The translations under genes and the position numbers were made by a program. A model generated the notes under the pieces. That model had not been told where the DNA came from, did no database searches, and worked only from the letters and a program-made list of their open reading frames with translations. Positions 13,420-25,530 of a stretch of DNA of 64,000 nt are shown in pieces; within the stretch, counting starts at the first letter, position 1, and the number at the start of each line of letters is the position of its first letter. Source of the DNA: Dichomitus squalens LYAD-421 SS1 (taxonomy: Eukaryota; Basidiomycota; Agaricomycetes; Polyporales; Polyporaceae); assembly GCF_000275845.1 (NCBI RefSeq), contig NW_006766908.1, positions 258,516 through 322,515 of the forward strand, written 5' to 3'.

Positions 13420-14300
13420 GTGGAATAGTCATGCAGTCGCACAAACGCGTTTTCCTCATTCTCCAGCATTTTGAAGATTTCCCGACTTCGACGATGCTTC
13501 CCCTAAGATCGCGACTTGGTCGTGATTCACGTTTGTGCCGATGCGATGAGCGATGGTGACGACAGTGGGTTTCTTGAAGGCGGTGCGGACTGTTTGCCCT
13601 ACAGCCTAGTCTGTCTCCACATACAATTTCCCGGGCGCCACGTCCAGCAGAACGATCTTATTCTTCCGCAGTAGCACGAGAAGCCGCATCTGTCCCTTCC
13701 AGAGCTCGTTGCCACGGGCACTTAGGGATTGATCCAGTTTACCATCGAAGAACCCGATGACGTCCTGAAGCTAGGGCAAGGTGAGTTGAACGGCTGGGAT
13801 TTCATTGCGCAATTGACATACCTGAGCAGCCTGATTCGCTTCCCAGATCTCTGCCATGTACTTCTCGCCGGAGATGTACAGGTTCTCGCGGAGGATCCCA
13901 TCCATTAATGAGAGGCTCTTAGGGCGCAACAGTAATCTCGCTGTCGAGTGCTGTGGGAACCATCGGCGCTGTCCATGTTGTTGACCGACAGATTCCGTCA
14001 GGAACAAAGGCTTGCGGGGTGATCAAACACACTTACTCAAGATTTTCCACGACGTGCAAGGCCCGCAGGATAGCGAGCAGCATCGCACTATGACAATACG
14101 ATATGTTTCAGCTAACACCAAGTCCAGACCCAGTGCACCCACAGAGTCCAACAATTGCTGCCGCCCGCCAAGGTCATTGTGATACACTTCAGCGTAGGCT
14201 TTGTCTGCCTTTGTAACTGGCAATCACGCTGTCAAACCCGATCGTGCCGTGTGACGGCCACGACTTGTCCGTGTCCATAAGGCCGGAGAATGCACGGCTA
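13420..14300 (-). pseudogene. Relic of a second ABCC transporter (NBD2 end)
   Basis: On the minus strand, pieces of an ABCC second nucleotide-binding domain occur in order: DTDKSWPSHGTIGFDSV (near 14280, the usual segment before NBD2), DGILRENLYISGEKYMAE (13840-13900), a conserved-looking intron, LSARGNELWKGQ (signature region, near 13720), KNKIVLLD (Walker B, near 13660) and TVVTIAHRIGTN (switch region, near 13550). A TAG stop at 13606-13608 interrupts the part corresponding to VETDRAV. The signature and the residue after Walker B (Val instead of Glu) are altered, no Walker A survives, and frames shift. It is tail-to-tail with the intact ABCC gene, but sequence differences suggest an older or separate ABCC subtype rather than a fresh copy. 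Confidence 0.75.
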
Positions 14301-14939
14301 TACTCTTCGCCGACGGCTCCGAGTCTGGAGGAGACACATTCTTGGACGAAGTCGGTGCAACCGTGCAATGCATGGACGCACCCTCTCCCCTGGAGGCGAG
14401 AGAACCGCAGTCGAGCTTGAGCGTGAGGCAGGGAGGTCGTGCACGCTCACATGATCGTGGAAGTTGGGGTGGTCGCGTTGGGCCAGAACTCGACCGGGAC
14501 TAGCCTGGGTTCCCAGCTCAGTCAGACACAGCGCCGCGTCCTGATTCTCAGAACATGTCCCGCGCATCCAAAGTCTTTGCCTGTCCGGCACATGGGAACA
14601 TCAAGCTTAGAGCGCAGCTCAGATAGGGCACCTGCCCTCCAAGTTCCAAGATATCCCCAGAATTTCCACACGGACCCGAGCAAGGCGGACGCTATCCTCC
14701 CTCCCGAGTCGAGCCCGTTCCAGCTCCTATTCCTGTTGTATTTTACCTCGGGACTCAACATAGAGTCCACTGTCACGCCCCAGCACCTCCCATTTCACTC
14801 ACCTTCGCGAACAGCCTGGGTGCTGTGATCTGTCGTAGTCTCATTGACCTCCGTTCCCTCTCCCGCCGCCGCCCAAACCCAGTTCCTCCACCGAAATTAC
14901 GAGCCGTGTCCTCCGTTGCGCCCACTTACCGACCTCGCG

Positions 14940-15775
14940 ATGCCGACCTTCCAATCCAGCCTTGCGACAGAGCGCGGGTGGGTAGACCCGCTCACGCTTC
15001 CCAAATACGGCGATGCCTCCGAAGTGGCTGGGAATGCGCCAGAAGACGCAAAGCAGCTTACGCTCAACACCCTCGGCTCATATGGGGTGGGAGACATAGA
15101 CTGCTTCGCGTACGCGGTCGGGCGGCGGATACGGATTACCGAGATGAACGTGGAAAGGAAGGGAGATAAGACGGAGGTGGTCGTCATTTCAGAGGTGCAG
15201 GTCACGAAAGGTGCGTGCTAGCACGGCAGAACGGCATTGCATAGGTCGAGGACGCTGAGGCCGCTGGGCGTGAAGAGATGCTCAACGGGGCTGGGCTTGT
15301 GCATGGGGGATGTCTGTGTTATCTCATCGACAAGTGAGTGCTATCACCGAGCTGTGCCTCCGGGATCTTGAAGGACTCATGCGCCCCCACAGTTGCGCCT
15401 CGTTTCCCCTCGTCGCCCTCGGTGTCCTACAAAACGCGAACGGCGTTGGGGTCACCCAAGCTATCAACATTTTCTTCCATGCACCCGCATCATTGTAAGC
15501 TTTCATGCACCTGCTCCGAACCTCTTTGAACCCCTCTTCGTGCCCTAGGCAGACGTGCATGAAAATCACGAGCACGTCTGTGACCCTCAGCGGGCGCATC
15601 ATGACCTCTCGGTGCGAGGTACGCTCCTTCTCCCCTCCTCACTCAACGACCCTCGTTCCTGAACGCTGCTGAGTGGCGCCTGGCGGCGTGACCACGATAC
15701 TCGCAGATCGTAGACAAAGCCTCCGGACGGATGATTGCGTCCGCGCTGCTGGGGAAAATGCAACCCAAATTATGA
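14940..15775 (+). CDS. Hotdog-fold thioesterase (PaaI/ACOT13-like)
   Basis: Five exons (14940-15210, 15276-15333, 15393-15494, 15549-15618, 15707-15775) give 189 residues. The core reads MLNGAGLVHGGCLCYLIDN, with the HGG element of the hotdog helix, then SFPLVALGVLQN, GVTQAINIFFHAPASL and ITSTSVTLSGRIMTSRCEI, ending DKASGRMIASALLGKMQPKL. These are the elements of fungal PaaI/4HBT-type acyl-CoA thioesterases, which hydrolyse acyl-CoA thioesters. The acceptor at 15275 was chosen over an earlier one because only it keeps the frame. An in-frame ATG at 14844 would add 32 Pro-rich residues; 14940 gives a more normal N-terminus. The gene is convergent with the fumarate reductase. Confidence 0.85.
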
Positions 15776-16542
15776 CCTCAGCAGACCAAGCGACCGTCGC
15801 TACTTCTTCCGCCCTCCTTGCGCGTCATCCTCCACGCAGATCCTTCGCACACCGCGAGATCATGTGTGCACGGATATACCCCTTCGGTCCCGCCCACACA
15901 CACGTGGCGAGAACGACGTTGCTTCTGTCGCTACCTGTCGGCCATGTGTATGTTTAGCTGTATTCTTAGGGCTGTCATGTTGCGGTACAGCCGCTCTGGC
16001 TGCGCTCTCGTTCCTGTCCACGCCCATCTGGAACTACCTTGCCTACGTTTGGCACGCATAGAATCATCTGTACCTTTACGCTGAACAGCGCAATACTGGA
16101 CTCCCAGCAATGGCCATTTCCTAACAACCCTAAATGACAGCGACAGCAGCTTGAGTCAATTCCAGGGTAATATTATATGCACAGGCTGACGTACCCGCGA
16201 AACACAACGAGCAGCCGGACGCTTTGGGAAACAGAACGGCGATATTAGATGTCTTGTCTTACAACAGCCAACCCTCCCTACTCAGAGGCGCGATCCGCCT
16301 TCTACGACAGCCAAAACACCTGTCTGCCTTCTATTCGAAACGCGAGCGTCGGACTGAAACTTGGAGTATACGGAACGATACATTAAAAGTCTACAATACA
16401 AGCACAACATGCGATAGCCTGCGAGACGGAAGGGTGTGCCTTGTGTGCGTGGTATAGCGGATGATGGATGACGATAACAATGCAAAGAGTCACGACGTGC
16501 GCTGCTCCGTCTCTCCCCCGACGCTCCGCTCCGCCCGCGCAC
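15776..16542. other. Convergent 3' intergenic region
   Basis: Lies between the stop codons of the thioesterase (plus) and fumarate reductase (minus), so it should hold both 3' untranslated regions and polyadenylation sites. Nothing else was recognised. Confidence 0.5.
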
Positions 16543-18496
16543 TCACTTCTTGAGCGAGCCGATGACCGCATCGGGCGCGTACCGCGGGATGACCTTCGGG
16601 TCGTGGAGCATGTTGAACTCCTCCGTCGCGTCGCGCCCCGCGTAGAGGAGGATCGCCTTCTCCCCGCCCGGGTGGTCCGGCAGGAACGCGGTCACGTCGA
16701 GCACCTTCCCGTCGATGATCACCCACACGTCGTCTTTCTTGTTGTGCTTCGCGACCTCCTCTGCCGTATACTCGCTGCCCCCTGATGAGGGAGCGGAGGG
16801 CGTGCTCTTCTCTTCTGAGGCGGCCGCGGTCGCAGGTGGTGAGGGCTGCGACTCCGCGCCGAGGTGACCAGCGACGGCGCCGAGACGGCCGGCAGCCTTC
16901 TCCGCGAGAGGCCCGATTTTTTGGAGGAGGTACGACGCCGCTGACGCGCCCGAGACACGCCCGAAGACGACGCAGCCGAGCAGAGACGAGCCGCCGAGGC
17001 GGTTCGCGCCGTGGACACCGCCCGCGACTTCGCCCGCGGCGAAGAGGCCGGGGATGGGCTTGCCGGACTTGTCGACCACGCGGCTCTCCGGGTCGATCTC
17101 GAGCCCGCCCATGGTGTAGTGCAGGACGGGGGTCATGATCGCGACGTTGAAGACGTCGTCGAGCTTCCACTCGCTGTCGGAGAAGAACTTCTTCCCGAAG
17201 GGGTCCTTCTTGGTGCGCGCAGCGGTGTTGTAGTCGTCGAAGGTCTTCTTGAGGGCTGCGGGGGAGATGCCGATGTCCTTGGCGAGGGCTTCGCCGGACT
17301 CGTAGCGCTTCATGAGGCCGCGGCCGACGTAGTGCTTGACGTGCCATTCGATCTCCTTGGATGCGGCGCCGTTGAGGACGAGGCGGATGGGATACTGCAC
17401 GGAGGGTGAGTCATGTGGGACGCTAGAGGTGAGATGGTGTCTTACCTTGCCGTTCTCCCAAATCTTGCCGGTGACATAGTCGCGATGCTGGAGCTCGTCC
17501 ACAAAACGCTGACCAGTACCGTCGAGAAGGAGACCACCGACACCACGCAGCGCCTCCGCAGCCAAGAACTTGACCTTCGCTTCGGGTTCCTTAGGGTCGA
17601 CAAGACCCGTCGGGTGCACCTGGACCTTCTCGAGGTCGATTGCGCTGGCGCCGATGGCCAGCGCCAGCTTGTGTCCGTCACCGGTGCAGTGCTCGCCGTT
17701 GGTGGTGGGGAGGTCCCAGAACTCGGGACGGTACTTCTTCAATAGCGAGTCGCTCGTGAAGTCCGCCGCGTATCCGCCCGTGGCGAGGATGACCGGGCCG
17801 TACGCGGTCTGAACTTTGCCCTGGTGCTCGTACTCGGCGCCGATGACAGCGCCCGAGTCGTCCTTGACAAGCTTGATGACGCGCGCCTTCTTCTTAATCT
17901 GGACGCGGGAAGGCGTAGTCTCTGCGAGGTCCTCGAGGCGCTCTAGCTGGGCATAAGTGATGACCATGCCCGGGAACTGGGCATTGCCGCGGTGGGTGCG
18001 GGGGTGAGTGTGACCGCCGAGCCGGGCGACCTTAGAGAGGTCAAGGGCGAACTTGTCCTGGAGCCAGTTGACGGCATCTCCGGACTGGCCGGTGAGGACG
18101 CGGATGAGGTCGTCGCGGGCAAGCTCGCGAGCCTGTGTTTGGAGAGAGTGGGGAAAAGGGGTTCCGTATGTTTGAGTGTTATTTCGGGATATGACGGAGC
18201 GGATGAACTTACGGAACGCTTGGTGTCCTCGAAGAAAATCTTTGCGTTGTCCGGAATACCAAGGTCCTGCTGTGACTGGGTGCCGGCGCCGTTGATTCCT
18301 GAAGTGGCCTTGGTGGAGTTACCACCCATGAAGCTGGAGGATGCGCGTCGTCATGAGTCTACGCGTAAGATGCCATGTCATAGGAGAGAACCCACGGTTG
18401 CTTATCGAGGAGCAGCACATTCGCGCCGCGCTCGAGGAGAGTGTGAGCGGCCGAGAGACCTGCGAGACCACCACCGACAACGATAACTTGGGCCAT
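16543..18496 (-). CDS. Fumarate reductase (OSM1/FRD-like) with C-terminal cytochrome b5
   Basis: Four exons (18496-18396, 18333-18213, 18132-17446, 17394-16543) give 586 residues. The N-terminus has a Rossmann FAD site, VIVVGGGLAGLSAAHTLLER, followed by DKQPFMGGNSTKATSGING, the flavoprotein-subunit signature of soluble fumarate reductases. Later come ILATGGYAADF, HPTGLVDPKEPE, YTMGGLEID and LFAAGEVAGGVHGANRLGG, all expected for the family. After a Pro/Ser/Ala linker (about residues 455-500) there is a cytochrome b5 domain with the heme motif HPGG and a second heme-ligand region. The family reduces fumarate to succinate and helps reoxidise FADH2/NADH when oxygen is low. No mitochondrial presequence is evident. 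The intron at 17395-17445 is 51 bases and open, so an unspliced form would stay in frame. Confidence 0.93.
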
Positions 18497-18552
18497 TGCT
18501 GTGAGGTATGGGGAGGGAGGATGTGTGAGACGAGCACAAGAGAGGGGAAAGC

Positions 18553-18558
18553 CTTATA
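18553..18558 (-). promoter_or_regulatory. TATA-like site of fumarate reductase gene
   Basis: Read on the minus strand the sequence is GCGATATAAGG, about 57 bases before the ATG at 18496. Position and composition fit a core promoter; no functional evidence. Confidence 0.4.
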
Positions 18559-18559
18559 T

Positions 18560-20440
18560 CGCGCCCGGCGTTGACACTGCGCCGACCTCCTTCGCGGCCG
18601 GACGGCGCATGTGATTCCCACCCGGCGGCATTCCTGCCAAAGACAGCCTCGGGCGCACGGCCCGGCGCCCGGCCGTCCGAACGAGGCTCTCGCTCGCTCT
18701 GGACGGCCGTGACCGGGGACCGGGTGTCCTGCACCGGTCCCGGGTCCGGCCAATGGGTTTCATTTCAAAGGTCACCATCCGGGCTTCCCGCGAAATCCCA
18801 TGTCTACCCCGCGTTCTTACCCCGCACCCCGCATCCCACCTCAAGTCAACTTGCGACGTGCATTGAACGTGTATGCGAACGAAGGGGATCATCCACTGAC
18901 CACTGAACTGCATACGGGTCTGCAGTAGTGTGTCAGCTTCTCAGTAATTTCTGCCTGATGTGGCCCATCGTCGAAAATCAGATGAGATTAAATACGTAGG
19001 GAGCATCGACTTCTCCTATTTGTGATACAACAAAAAAGGGGGATGTGTGTCTACACCGAATACGCTACGTCTGGTCTTCCTCCTAGTGCATGGCTCCCTC
19101 CAGCTCGCTTCGAACAGCTCGAGAGCCCATCAATGCCGAACATGGTTCTTACCTCTTCCCACATCAAGTCATGCTCCTGCTTAGTTACAAATTTCAAAGC
19201 TCGAGCTGTCGGACAGTCTCGTCGACAACGTGCCGGCTAGGTTAGGAGAAAAGTTCAAGAGGGGAAACGTAGATATCCAGCGGCTTATGGCTTTTGGCAA
19301 GAAACTCAAGGGTCGTACCGACATAGGACCTATCAAGGCTTAGTGAGCACCATGCTATCTTGCGTTCAGAATACTCACCCCAGAGTTTCACGTTGACTTT
19401 GGGATGTCTCTCTTCAGTATGCAAGAAGAGAAGGAGACACAGAGAAACGCATGACTACGTCTGCGAAAGGGGAACCGCAGAATTCACAGATCGATGCTGC
19501 CTTTCGGAGATTGTCTGGCCGATACCCCAGCAGGCATTCAACGGCAACCAGTCGTACGACAGAGCAGGTGGCGGACAAAGAGGGCAGACTTGATATTTGG
19601 AGAGTTATGCTCAAAATGACAGCCAAGACGTCGAGTGCTGGCATCCCCGGCGGATAATCTCCATTTGTTCTAGCGCCAGTTAGATGAATGCTCCTCAAGT
19701 AATCTTGATAATAGAATGGATTCATCTTAAGTACCGAGGCACAACGGGAGCCAGAGAAAGTACCGTGGAGAGTGCACGGAAGGACTTGGCTCGCAGCAAT
19801 GACTCTCCCTTCAAGTGAGATGGTACAATTGAATAGGTGACGATGTTGGAATGCGATGATATGAGCAATGTGAGCAATGCTCGGTGCATGTGGGCAGCTC
19901 TGCAAGGCTGTCGATACTGGCCATCCGGCAGCTCTAGAGGTCATATTCTCGAGCCACCGTGTGCACAAGTCACATTGCACGGGCTGCTCATGCGGTCGCG
20001 AAGAGCGTAGCAGACATAGGGAGGAAATGACGAAAACTCGACAGCCCTGCGAAAAAAGCATTCGTCATTGCATCGCCGCCGTATGGTCCACGTGTGTAAA
20101 GTTTCCCAAACACAAGTCTTGGAAGAGCCGCCTGACGAATTTGAGCCGACGATTGTGCGAGCGGAGGAACGGTGTGTGTAGGGAGTCGGTGAGATGGGGA
20201 CAGCGATGTTAGGCGAGATAGCGATGGTAGGCGAGGTTAACAAAGCACATGCCCCTCCGCGCCGATTCCGCGTCGGAGTCGACCTGGGTACATATTCCGC
20301 ACAACTTGTCCCTCGCGCCTACCATCTTCCGACCGTCCTGGGGTTTACATTTCTCATCTTGGCCCCCTCTGACAAATCTTCTGCGTCTTTATCAGTTGCG
20401 TGTCCCTGGTCACATCAACGCAGCACTCGGCGGCAGCTCA
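18560..20440. other. Divergent intergenic region
   Basis: About 1.9 kb between the divergent fumarate reductase and enoyl-CoA hydratase genes, so it probably holds both promoters. A 215-codon minus-strand frame (19414-20061) starts with ATG but has no recognisable domain and I do not support it as a gene. Confidence 0.4.
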
Positions 20441-20461
20441 GTCTATAAGTATACGCAAGCT

Positions 20462-21679
20462 ATGCAGGCTGCTTTTCGTCGACCCCTTTCTTCCACCTCC
20501 GCGGCCGCATTTCGGAGCATCCGCGCGTACCGCCAAGCCACGCCCATCCGTGTGCGGTTCATGACGACCACCCAGTACGAATTCATCTTGACGTCGCGTC
20601 CCGCGGACGGCGTCGGCCTCATCACGCTCAACCGCCCCAAGGCGCTTAATGCGCTCTCGACGCCTCTCTTCACTGAGCTCAACGCGGCAGTAAAGGAATT
20701 TGACAAAGATGACAGCATCCGCGCCCTTGTCCTTACGGGCAGCGAGCGCGCATTCGCTGGTGAGTATCCATCCTTCTCTTGCTATTGGATGTGTTACTGA
20801 ATCCGGTGCCGGTTAGCTGGTGCGGACATCAAGGAGATGAAGGACAAGGAATGTGAGTCTTACACTCATGATCTACTAGGATGTGTATCTTATGCCATTA
20901 TCAGTCTCCGAGGTGTTCAAGGGCAAGTTCCTCGAGAGCTGGTCCCTCCTCACCACCGTCGGCAAGCCTATCATTGCTGCTGTAAGCGGCTATGCGGTGA
21001 GTCCGGAAGCGTTCCTCGGTCTACCTTCTCCTATGCTTCCTTGACTTCGATATCGACGCGCTCTTGACACCACTTAATTGAACATCCCGGCGCATCCGGT
21101 ATGATGTGTCCACGAAGAAGGCTGTGCGCTGACCGTGTACTCCACAGCTCGGCGGCGGCTGCGAGCTCGCCCTCATGTGCGACATCATCCTCGCCTCCCC
21201 CACCGCCGTCTTCGGCCAGCCCGAAATCAACATCGGCGTCATCCCCGGCGGCGGCGGAACGCAACGCCTTGCGCACGCCATCGGCAAGTCGCGCACGATG
21301 GAGCTCACGCTCACCGGCCGGAACTTCACTGCCAAGGAGGCCTCGGACTGGGGCTTGGTCTCGCGCGTGGTGGGCGAGGGCGAGGGCGAGGTCGTGAAGG
21401 AGGCGGTCGCGCTGGCCAGCGTGATTGCGAGCAAGAGCGCGATTGCGGTCCAGGCGGGCAAGGAGGCGGTCAATGCGGCGTACGAGCATACGTTGACTGA
21501 GGGCCTGAGGTATGAGCGGAGGTTGTTCCACTCGCTGTTCGCGACGAAGGATCAGAAGGAAGGTGCGTGGCTTTCATTGCATTCTGCGGCGAATGAGCGT
21601 GATGGCTAATGGCTGGATGGGTACGCTAGGTATGGCCGCATTTGCGGAGAAAAGGAAGCCGACTTGGAGTCACTCTTGA
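20462..21679 (+). CDS. Mitochondrial enoyl-CoA hydratase
   Basis: Crotonase-fold enzyme that hydrates trans-2-enoyl-CoA in beta-oxidation and amino-acid breakdown. The first about 35 residues are rich in Arg, Ser and Ala ([20 protein letters not shown]), a typical mitochondrial presequence. Family landmarks follow: [14 protein letters not shown], the oxyanion-hole segment AGADIKEM split by an intron, [20 protein letters not shown] with the first catalytic Glu, and [20 protein letters not shown] with the second. It ends [13 protein letters not shown]. Introns begin at 20760, near 20850, near 20997 and near 21562, all GT..AG and frame-preserving. The ATG at 20462 is chosen because upstream in-frame codons from 20249 look like leader. 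It resembles human ECHS1 in length and motifs. Confidence 0.93.
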
Positions 21680-22319
21680 AGCGTGGATGAGCGGCGACGT
21701 CACTAATTTGTCAATATACAGTATTACTCGTGCACCCCAGTGTCATTACAATGCTATCACGGTTGAAGTGTGTGCCGCGGATCTGCGCCCTCAGAGCTTC
21801 ATAGTAACCGTCAGGAACGGAACGCTCACGAAGCTACTGTATGGCATACCTATGTAAGTCATACCACATGTTTTCAAAGTTCACCGGTGGTGTTCTGTCG
21901 AAGGAGACATCTCCGATGACACCATGACAGTCCTGGGCTGTGTGGATCGAACAGGAATGCTTTGACACTCACCCCGGTCGGCGTTATATGGGCATGGTGC
22001 AGTTGCCCCTCCCACCACAGCTCTCCCTGACACCACTCTAGCAATACATGCTCTTAGCAGGGCGCGTACTGCCCGTCGCCCCAGTGTCTGACCCCAAACT
22101 ATCAATACGACACAAGTCGTCCGGCGCGATTAGAGTACAGTTCTGAGTTGCCCTCGTTGAAGGTACTGTCTCTGCAGGTGTGCAATCGAATACCGCTTCG
22201 CCATCCAAGTCATCTCTTGTTACAAAGTGACGCTGAGGGATTGTTCCATGAATCGTCGTATCACAATACATCCTACTCGCTAATGAGCGGCGATTCATCC
22301 CATTTGTCCCAGCCTCTTC
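21680..22319. other. Convergent 3' intergenic region
   Basis: Between the hydratase stop (plus) and the kinase-like gene stop (minus). No supported feature was seen beyond likely 3' untranslated sequence. Confidence 0.4.
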
Positions 22320-23318
22320 TCAATCTCTGTGAGCCGAGAAGGCTCTCCTAGCTTCCAACAGTGCACGCCTCTTCAACATCTCGTTCGAGTTTGAGTATCC
22401 GGCATGTTGCACAAGGCTCTCCACGCTCGTGGCATGCGCGATTGGGACCTCTGTGTCCAATACCTTGATATATGCTTGGTGGAGACAGCGGTGAGTCATA
22501 TACCTGTCGTATGTTCGCACGGAGACAGGGACATACCTGGCCGCCAGAAATCTGAATCCATGCAAGCGTAGTAGATCTCGTCGCACATGATGTCCGATCT
22601 CTCAGGTCGCAGACCATTCGCCTGAATGTTCCCATTCAACGGACATTGATGCTCTGTTGCTTCGCCAAAGCCGACGAGAACAGGGACGTGTTCTCCTTTG
22701 TTGGGACCGCTATTGATGACTGAGACCACAACGTTCCGCTCCGTGAAGCTATTATGTATCACTCCGGCTTTGTGAACCTCAACGAGCATACCACATGCGA
22801 GATATCTAGAACGACGTCATATTATGGAGTTTGTCAGCACTGTACGACTGCGTATACAATGAAAGGGACACGCACCGAAACGTAGGAGGACATTCTACGA
22901 GAGGTACATGGAGGGATTGCCCACAGTCCTCCATTACCGAAACCCTTGTGACACCTTCGTCCGTGACTCCATCATAGCAGCCGTAAATCCATGGGAGGCC
23001 ATCACCTTGGAGATGGGAGAGTTTGTCACGGCATAGCTCTGCCTCCTTCTTGACTCTTTGCGCGTGCTCACGTCCCCACCCGACCTTACAGATCGCAGTG
23101 AGCTCCTTGACGGACGCGTCAAACGGTTCGGGGAGGAGTTGAACTCGGAGAATGGCTGAGCAACGAGCTTTGGAAGACAAGACACACAGGGTCTCGCAGA
23201 CTCTGTATGTCACATCCTCCCATATTTCCTCGTTAAGGAAGTAGGGTTGGAGTTCATCGAATTGCGTAGGGGAAGTGCCAACCTCCTCAGGCGCAACGGG
23301 GAATTCCAGGTGAGGCAT
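22320..23318 (-). CDS. Protein-kinase-like protein with altered catalytic motifs
   Basis: Exon 1 (23318-22876) encodes an N-lobe-like region ending in VSVMEDCGQSLHVPLVECPP. The intron to 22806 is frame-preserving and leads into RYLACGMLVEVHKAG VIHNSFTERN VV, matching the catalytic-loop region of the basidiomycete-expanded kinase-like family. The Asp expected in the HxD position is Ser (HNSF), and the segment where DFG would lie reads VGFGEA, so catalysis is doubtful. The C-terminus is uncertain: one frame runs out at 22496, while another (to 22320) carries a plausible tail, HATSVESLVQHAG, but the join I can see leaves the frame off by one. This could be an unseen splice site or a frameshift. 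Function unknown. Confidence 0.6.
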
Positions 23319-23391
23319 CCTGAAGCTGATGACGGTTAGAGAAGATATGAGTTATGAGGGGATCTGAATAATTGGGGTCAAGCAAGAACGA

Positions 23392-23399
23392 GTATATAA
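23392..23399 (-). promoter_or_regulatory. TATA-like site of kinase-like gene
   Basis: CTTATATACT on the minus strand, about 75 bases upstream of the ATG at 23318. Inferred core promoter. Confidence 0.4.
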
Positions 23400-23723
23400 G
23401 TGGTTCTGCGTGACGCACTGTGGCACAACAACACCAGGACCGAAGGATGCGAGGTAATCGTGGCTGGCGCTCTAGTACTTACTGAACCGCCGTTCTACCG
23501 AAGAGAGACCGACTGGAGGCCTTCGAGAAAGCGATGCACCCACCTGCCATAGAAGGCAGTCTGATCAGGCGCTTGCGCCGCTGACAGCGCTGGGAGGGAC
23601 GTCGTGGCGGCCACCGCTACCATGGCCAGTCCCTCCCACATCCTTCCCTACTTCGTAGTCCCCTTCAGTCGCTCCAAACTGGCTTACATATCTCAGACAT
23701 CGCTTGAACTACTCTGGTAGTTG

Positions 23724-25530
23724 ATGTCCACCCGCCAACAACACCGGGACATCGACACTGATCCCGACGCCCATGGGGCCCTTGCGGAGATCTGGAGCAG
23801 CAATACTCAGGCAGGACACTCCCAGTCATCCTTCTCGTCCGCCGTGAGACGCAACGACACTACTCCTTCCAAACGACGGCGTGGCTCAGATGGACTGGCT
23901 AGGCGCAATCGGACGGACCACGACCCATGGATCTCGGAGACATCCTCGCCCTCTCACAGTCGATCGAGGACAGTGGACGACAATGTTGGCGCGGGAGAGG
24001 ATGATCGTTGGCCTCCAAGTCGTCGGAGCGCAAGCCAACATCCGTTGCGGTCCACTGCGAGCATGGCCTCTTCCAGCTCGTGGACGCTCGACCACGAGAC
24101 GCGTCCCTCCATGAGGAGGATGCTCAGCGAGTCAGACGTGCTAGACTCCGGTTCTACTGGGGACGGGGGCGATATTCGCGAAGGATCACTGGTGCAGAAC
24201 AGGGAAATGCTGGTCATCGTTCACGAGGTGAGTAGCGTGGAGCCTACTGCCTACCGTCCATGTTTGCGCTATGCATCGCAGAACATAGTCTTTCACTGCA
24301 TACTATATGGAAACTGACCCATGAGGTCATACGTCTAGCTAGATTGATGTAGGAATATGGGGACGATGGCTTGTCCTGAATCGTCATGCTCAACCCTTCT
24401 ATGTCTAGGTTCAGCCCAAGGACTCGTTGGCTGGGGTGGCCTTAAAGTATGGCATTACGTTAGCGGACCTCCGTCGAGCAAACCAGCTCTGGACATCTGA
24501 TTCCATACACCTCCGCAAGGTCCTCTATATCCCGGTGGACAAGACGCGTCAGGCGAGGCAGCTTCGAGAGGCCCTCATAGACAGGAGTCTGCCGAAAGAG
24601 TCATCTATACCGGAAACCGAGCCGAACTCCGTCTCCGAGACCGTTAGCGACATCACACCCTCGGTGGAAGCCCTGCCTGACATTGGGAAGCTCACACTCC
24701 GTCGTGTCCCAGCGTCGCAATTGTCATACTTTCCCCCGCCTACCCACGCCTCCTCGTTAGACAATGGCCATCCGCCAACGGCTTACCAGACTGCAACACT
24801 TCCCAACGGCAACACGTCTCGCGGCCGCCCTGCTCTGCCCGTCTCGTTCACGCGCTCCAAGGAGAATCCTTTGCAAGGAGTGTTGGACGTATTCTCCTCA
24901 TCTCTGCAATCGACCGCTCAACATGTCCGCACATCGACAACTACGCTATTCGGCCATCTGCCAACCCGCGCCCCCACTACTCTTGCCTCCCGTCTCTCCC
25001 TCGAATCGACTAGCGGCACGCCGTCGAGCGTCAGCGACGACTTCGACTGGGAACACGAGATGGAGGACGTTAGCTCCGCCAAGGCTCCCCGCCGCGCACT
25101 CAACACCGTCAATGGTACATCCCGCCCCCGCACACGCGCGTACACTCATGCCCGACAGGCTTCCGCGTCTCTCAACGACCTTCGCGACCCCACGCAGAAC
25201 GGGCGCGCCCGCGAGCAGGAGGTGCGGGACAGCGTCGAGCTTGACTCTGGTCCATTTGAGTCCCAGTCCCCGCCGTCCGCGGAACCTCGCACCCCTACAC
25301 ATAGGCATGGCAGAAGCAGCTCGAGCAAGTCGCGGCATGGGTCCGGATCGGGATCCGCGCACCGCGACAGAGCGAACCAGAACGGTGCAGTGCCGTATGC
25401 GGGGACGGAGGCGGCGGTCGAGTGGGAATCCCCGAGGGGCGCGAGCGTGGTGCGGACGGCGCAGATGGAGCCGTCACCTGAGATGCAGCTGCCGTTGTTT
25501 TCGAGGAGGACGAAGTCAGGTAGCTCGTAA
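23724..25530 (+). CDS. LysM domain protein (LysMD-like, cytosolic)
   Basis: Two exons (23724-24227, 24409-25530) give 541 residues. The intron sits inside the single LysM domain, which reads MLVIVHE then VQPKDSLAGVALKYGI, LADLRRANQLW and LRKVLYIPVD (about residues 160-212). The rest is Ser/Pro/Arg-rich and probably disordered. There is no signal peptide or transmembrane segment, so this resembles eukaryotic intracellular LysM-containing proteins (LYSMD1/2 type) rather than secreted chitin-binding effectors. Such proteins are poorly characterised; the function here is unknown. The ATG at 23724 is the first in-frame one. Confidence 0.85.

Noticed and set aside
17395..17445. Extra 17 residues in fumarate reductase
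   Set aside because: The segment has GT..AG borders and interrupts a conserved region, so it is better read as a 51-base intron.
19414..20061. 215-codon minus-strand frame
   Set aside because: No recognisable domain, and it lies in a probable divergent promoter region; length alone is not enough.
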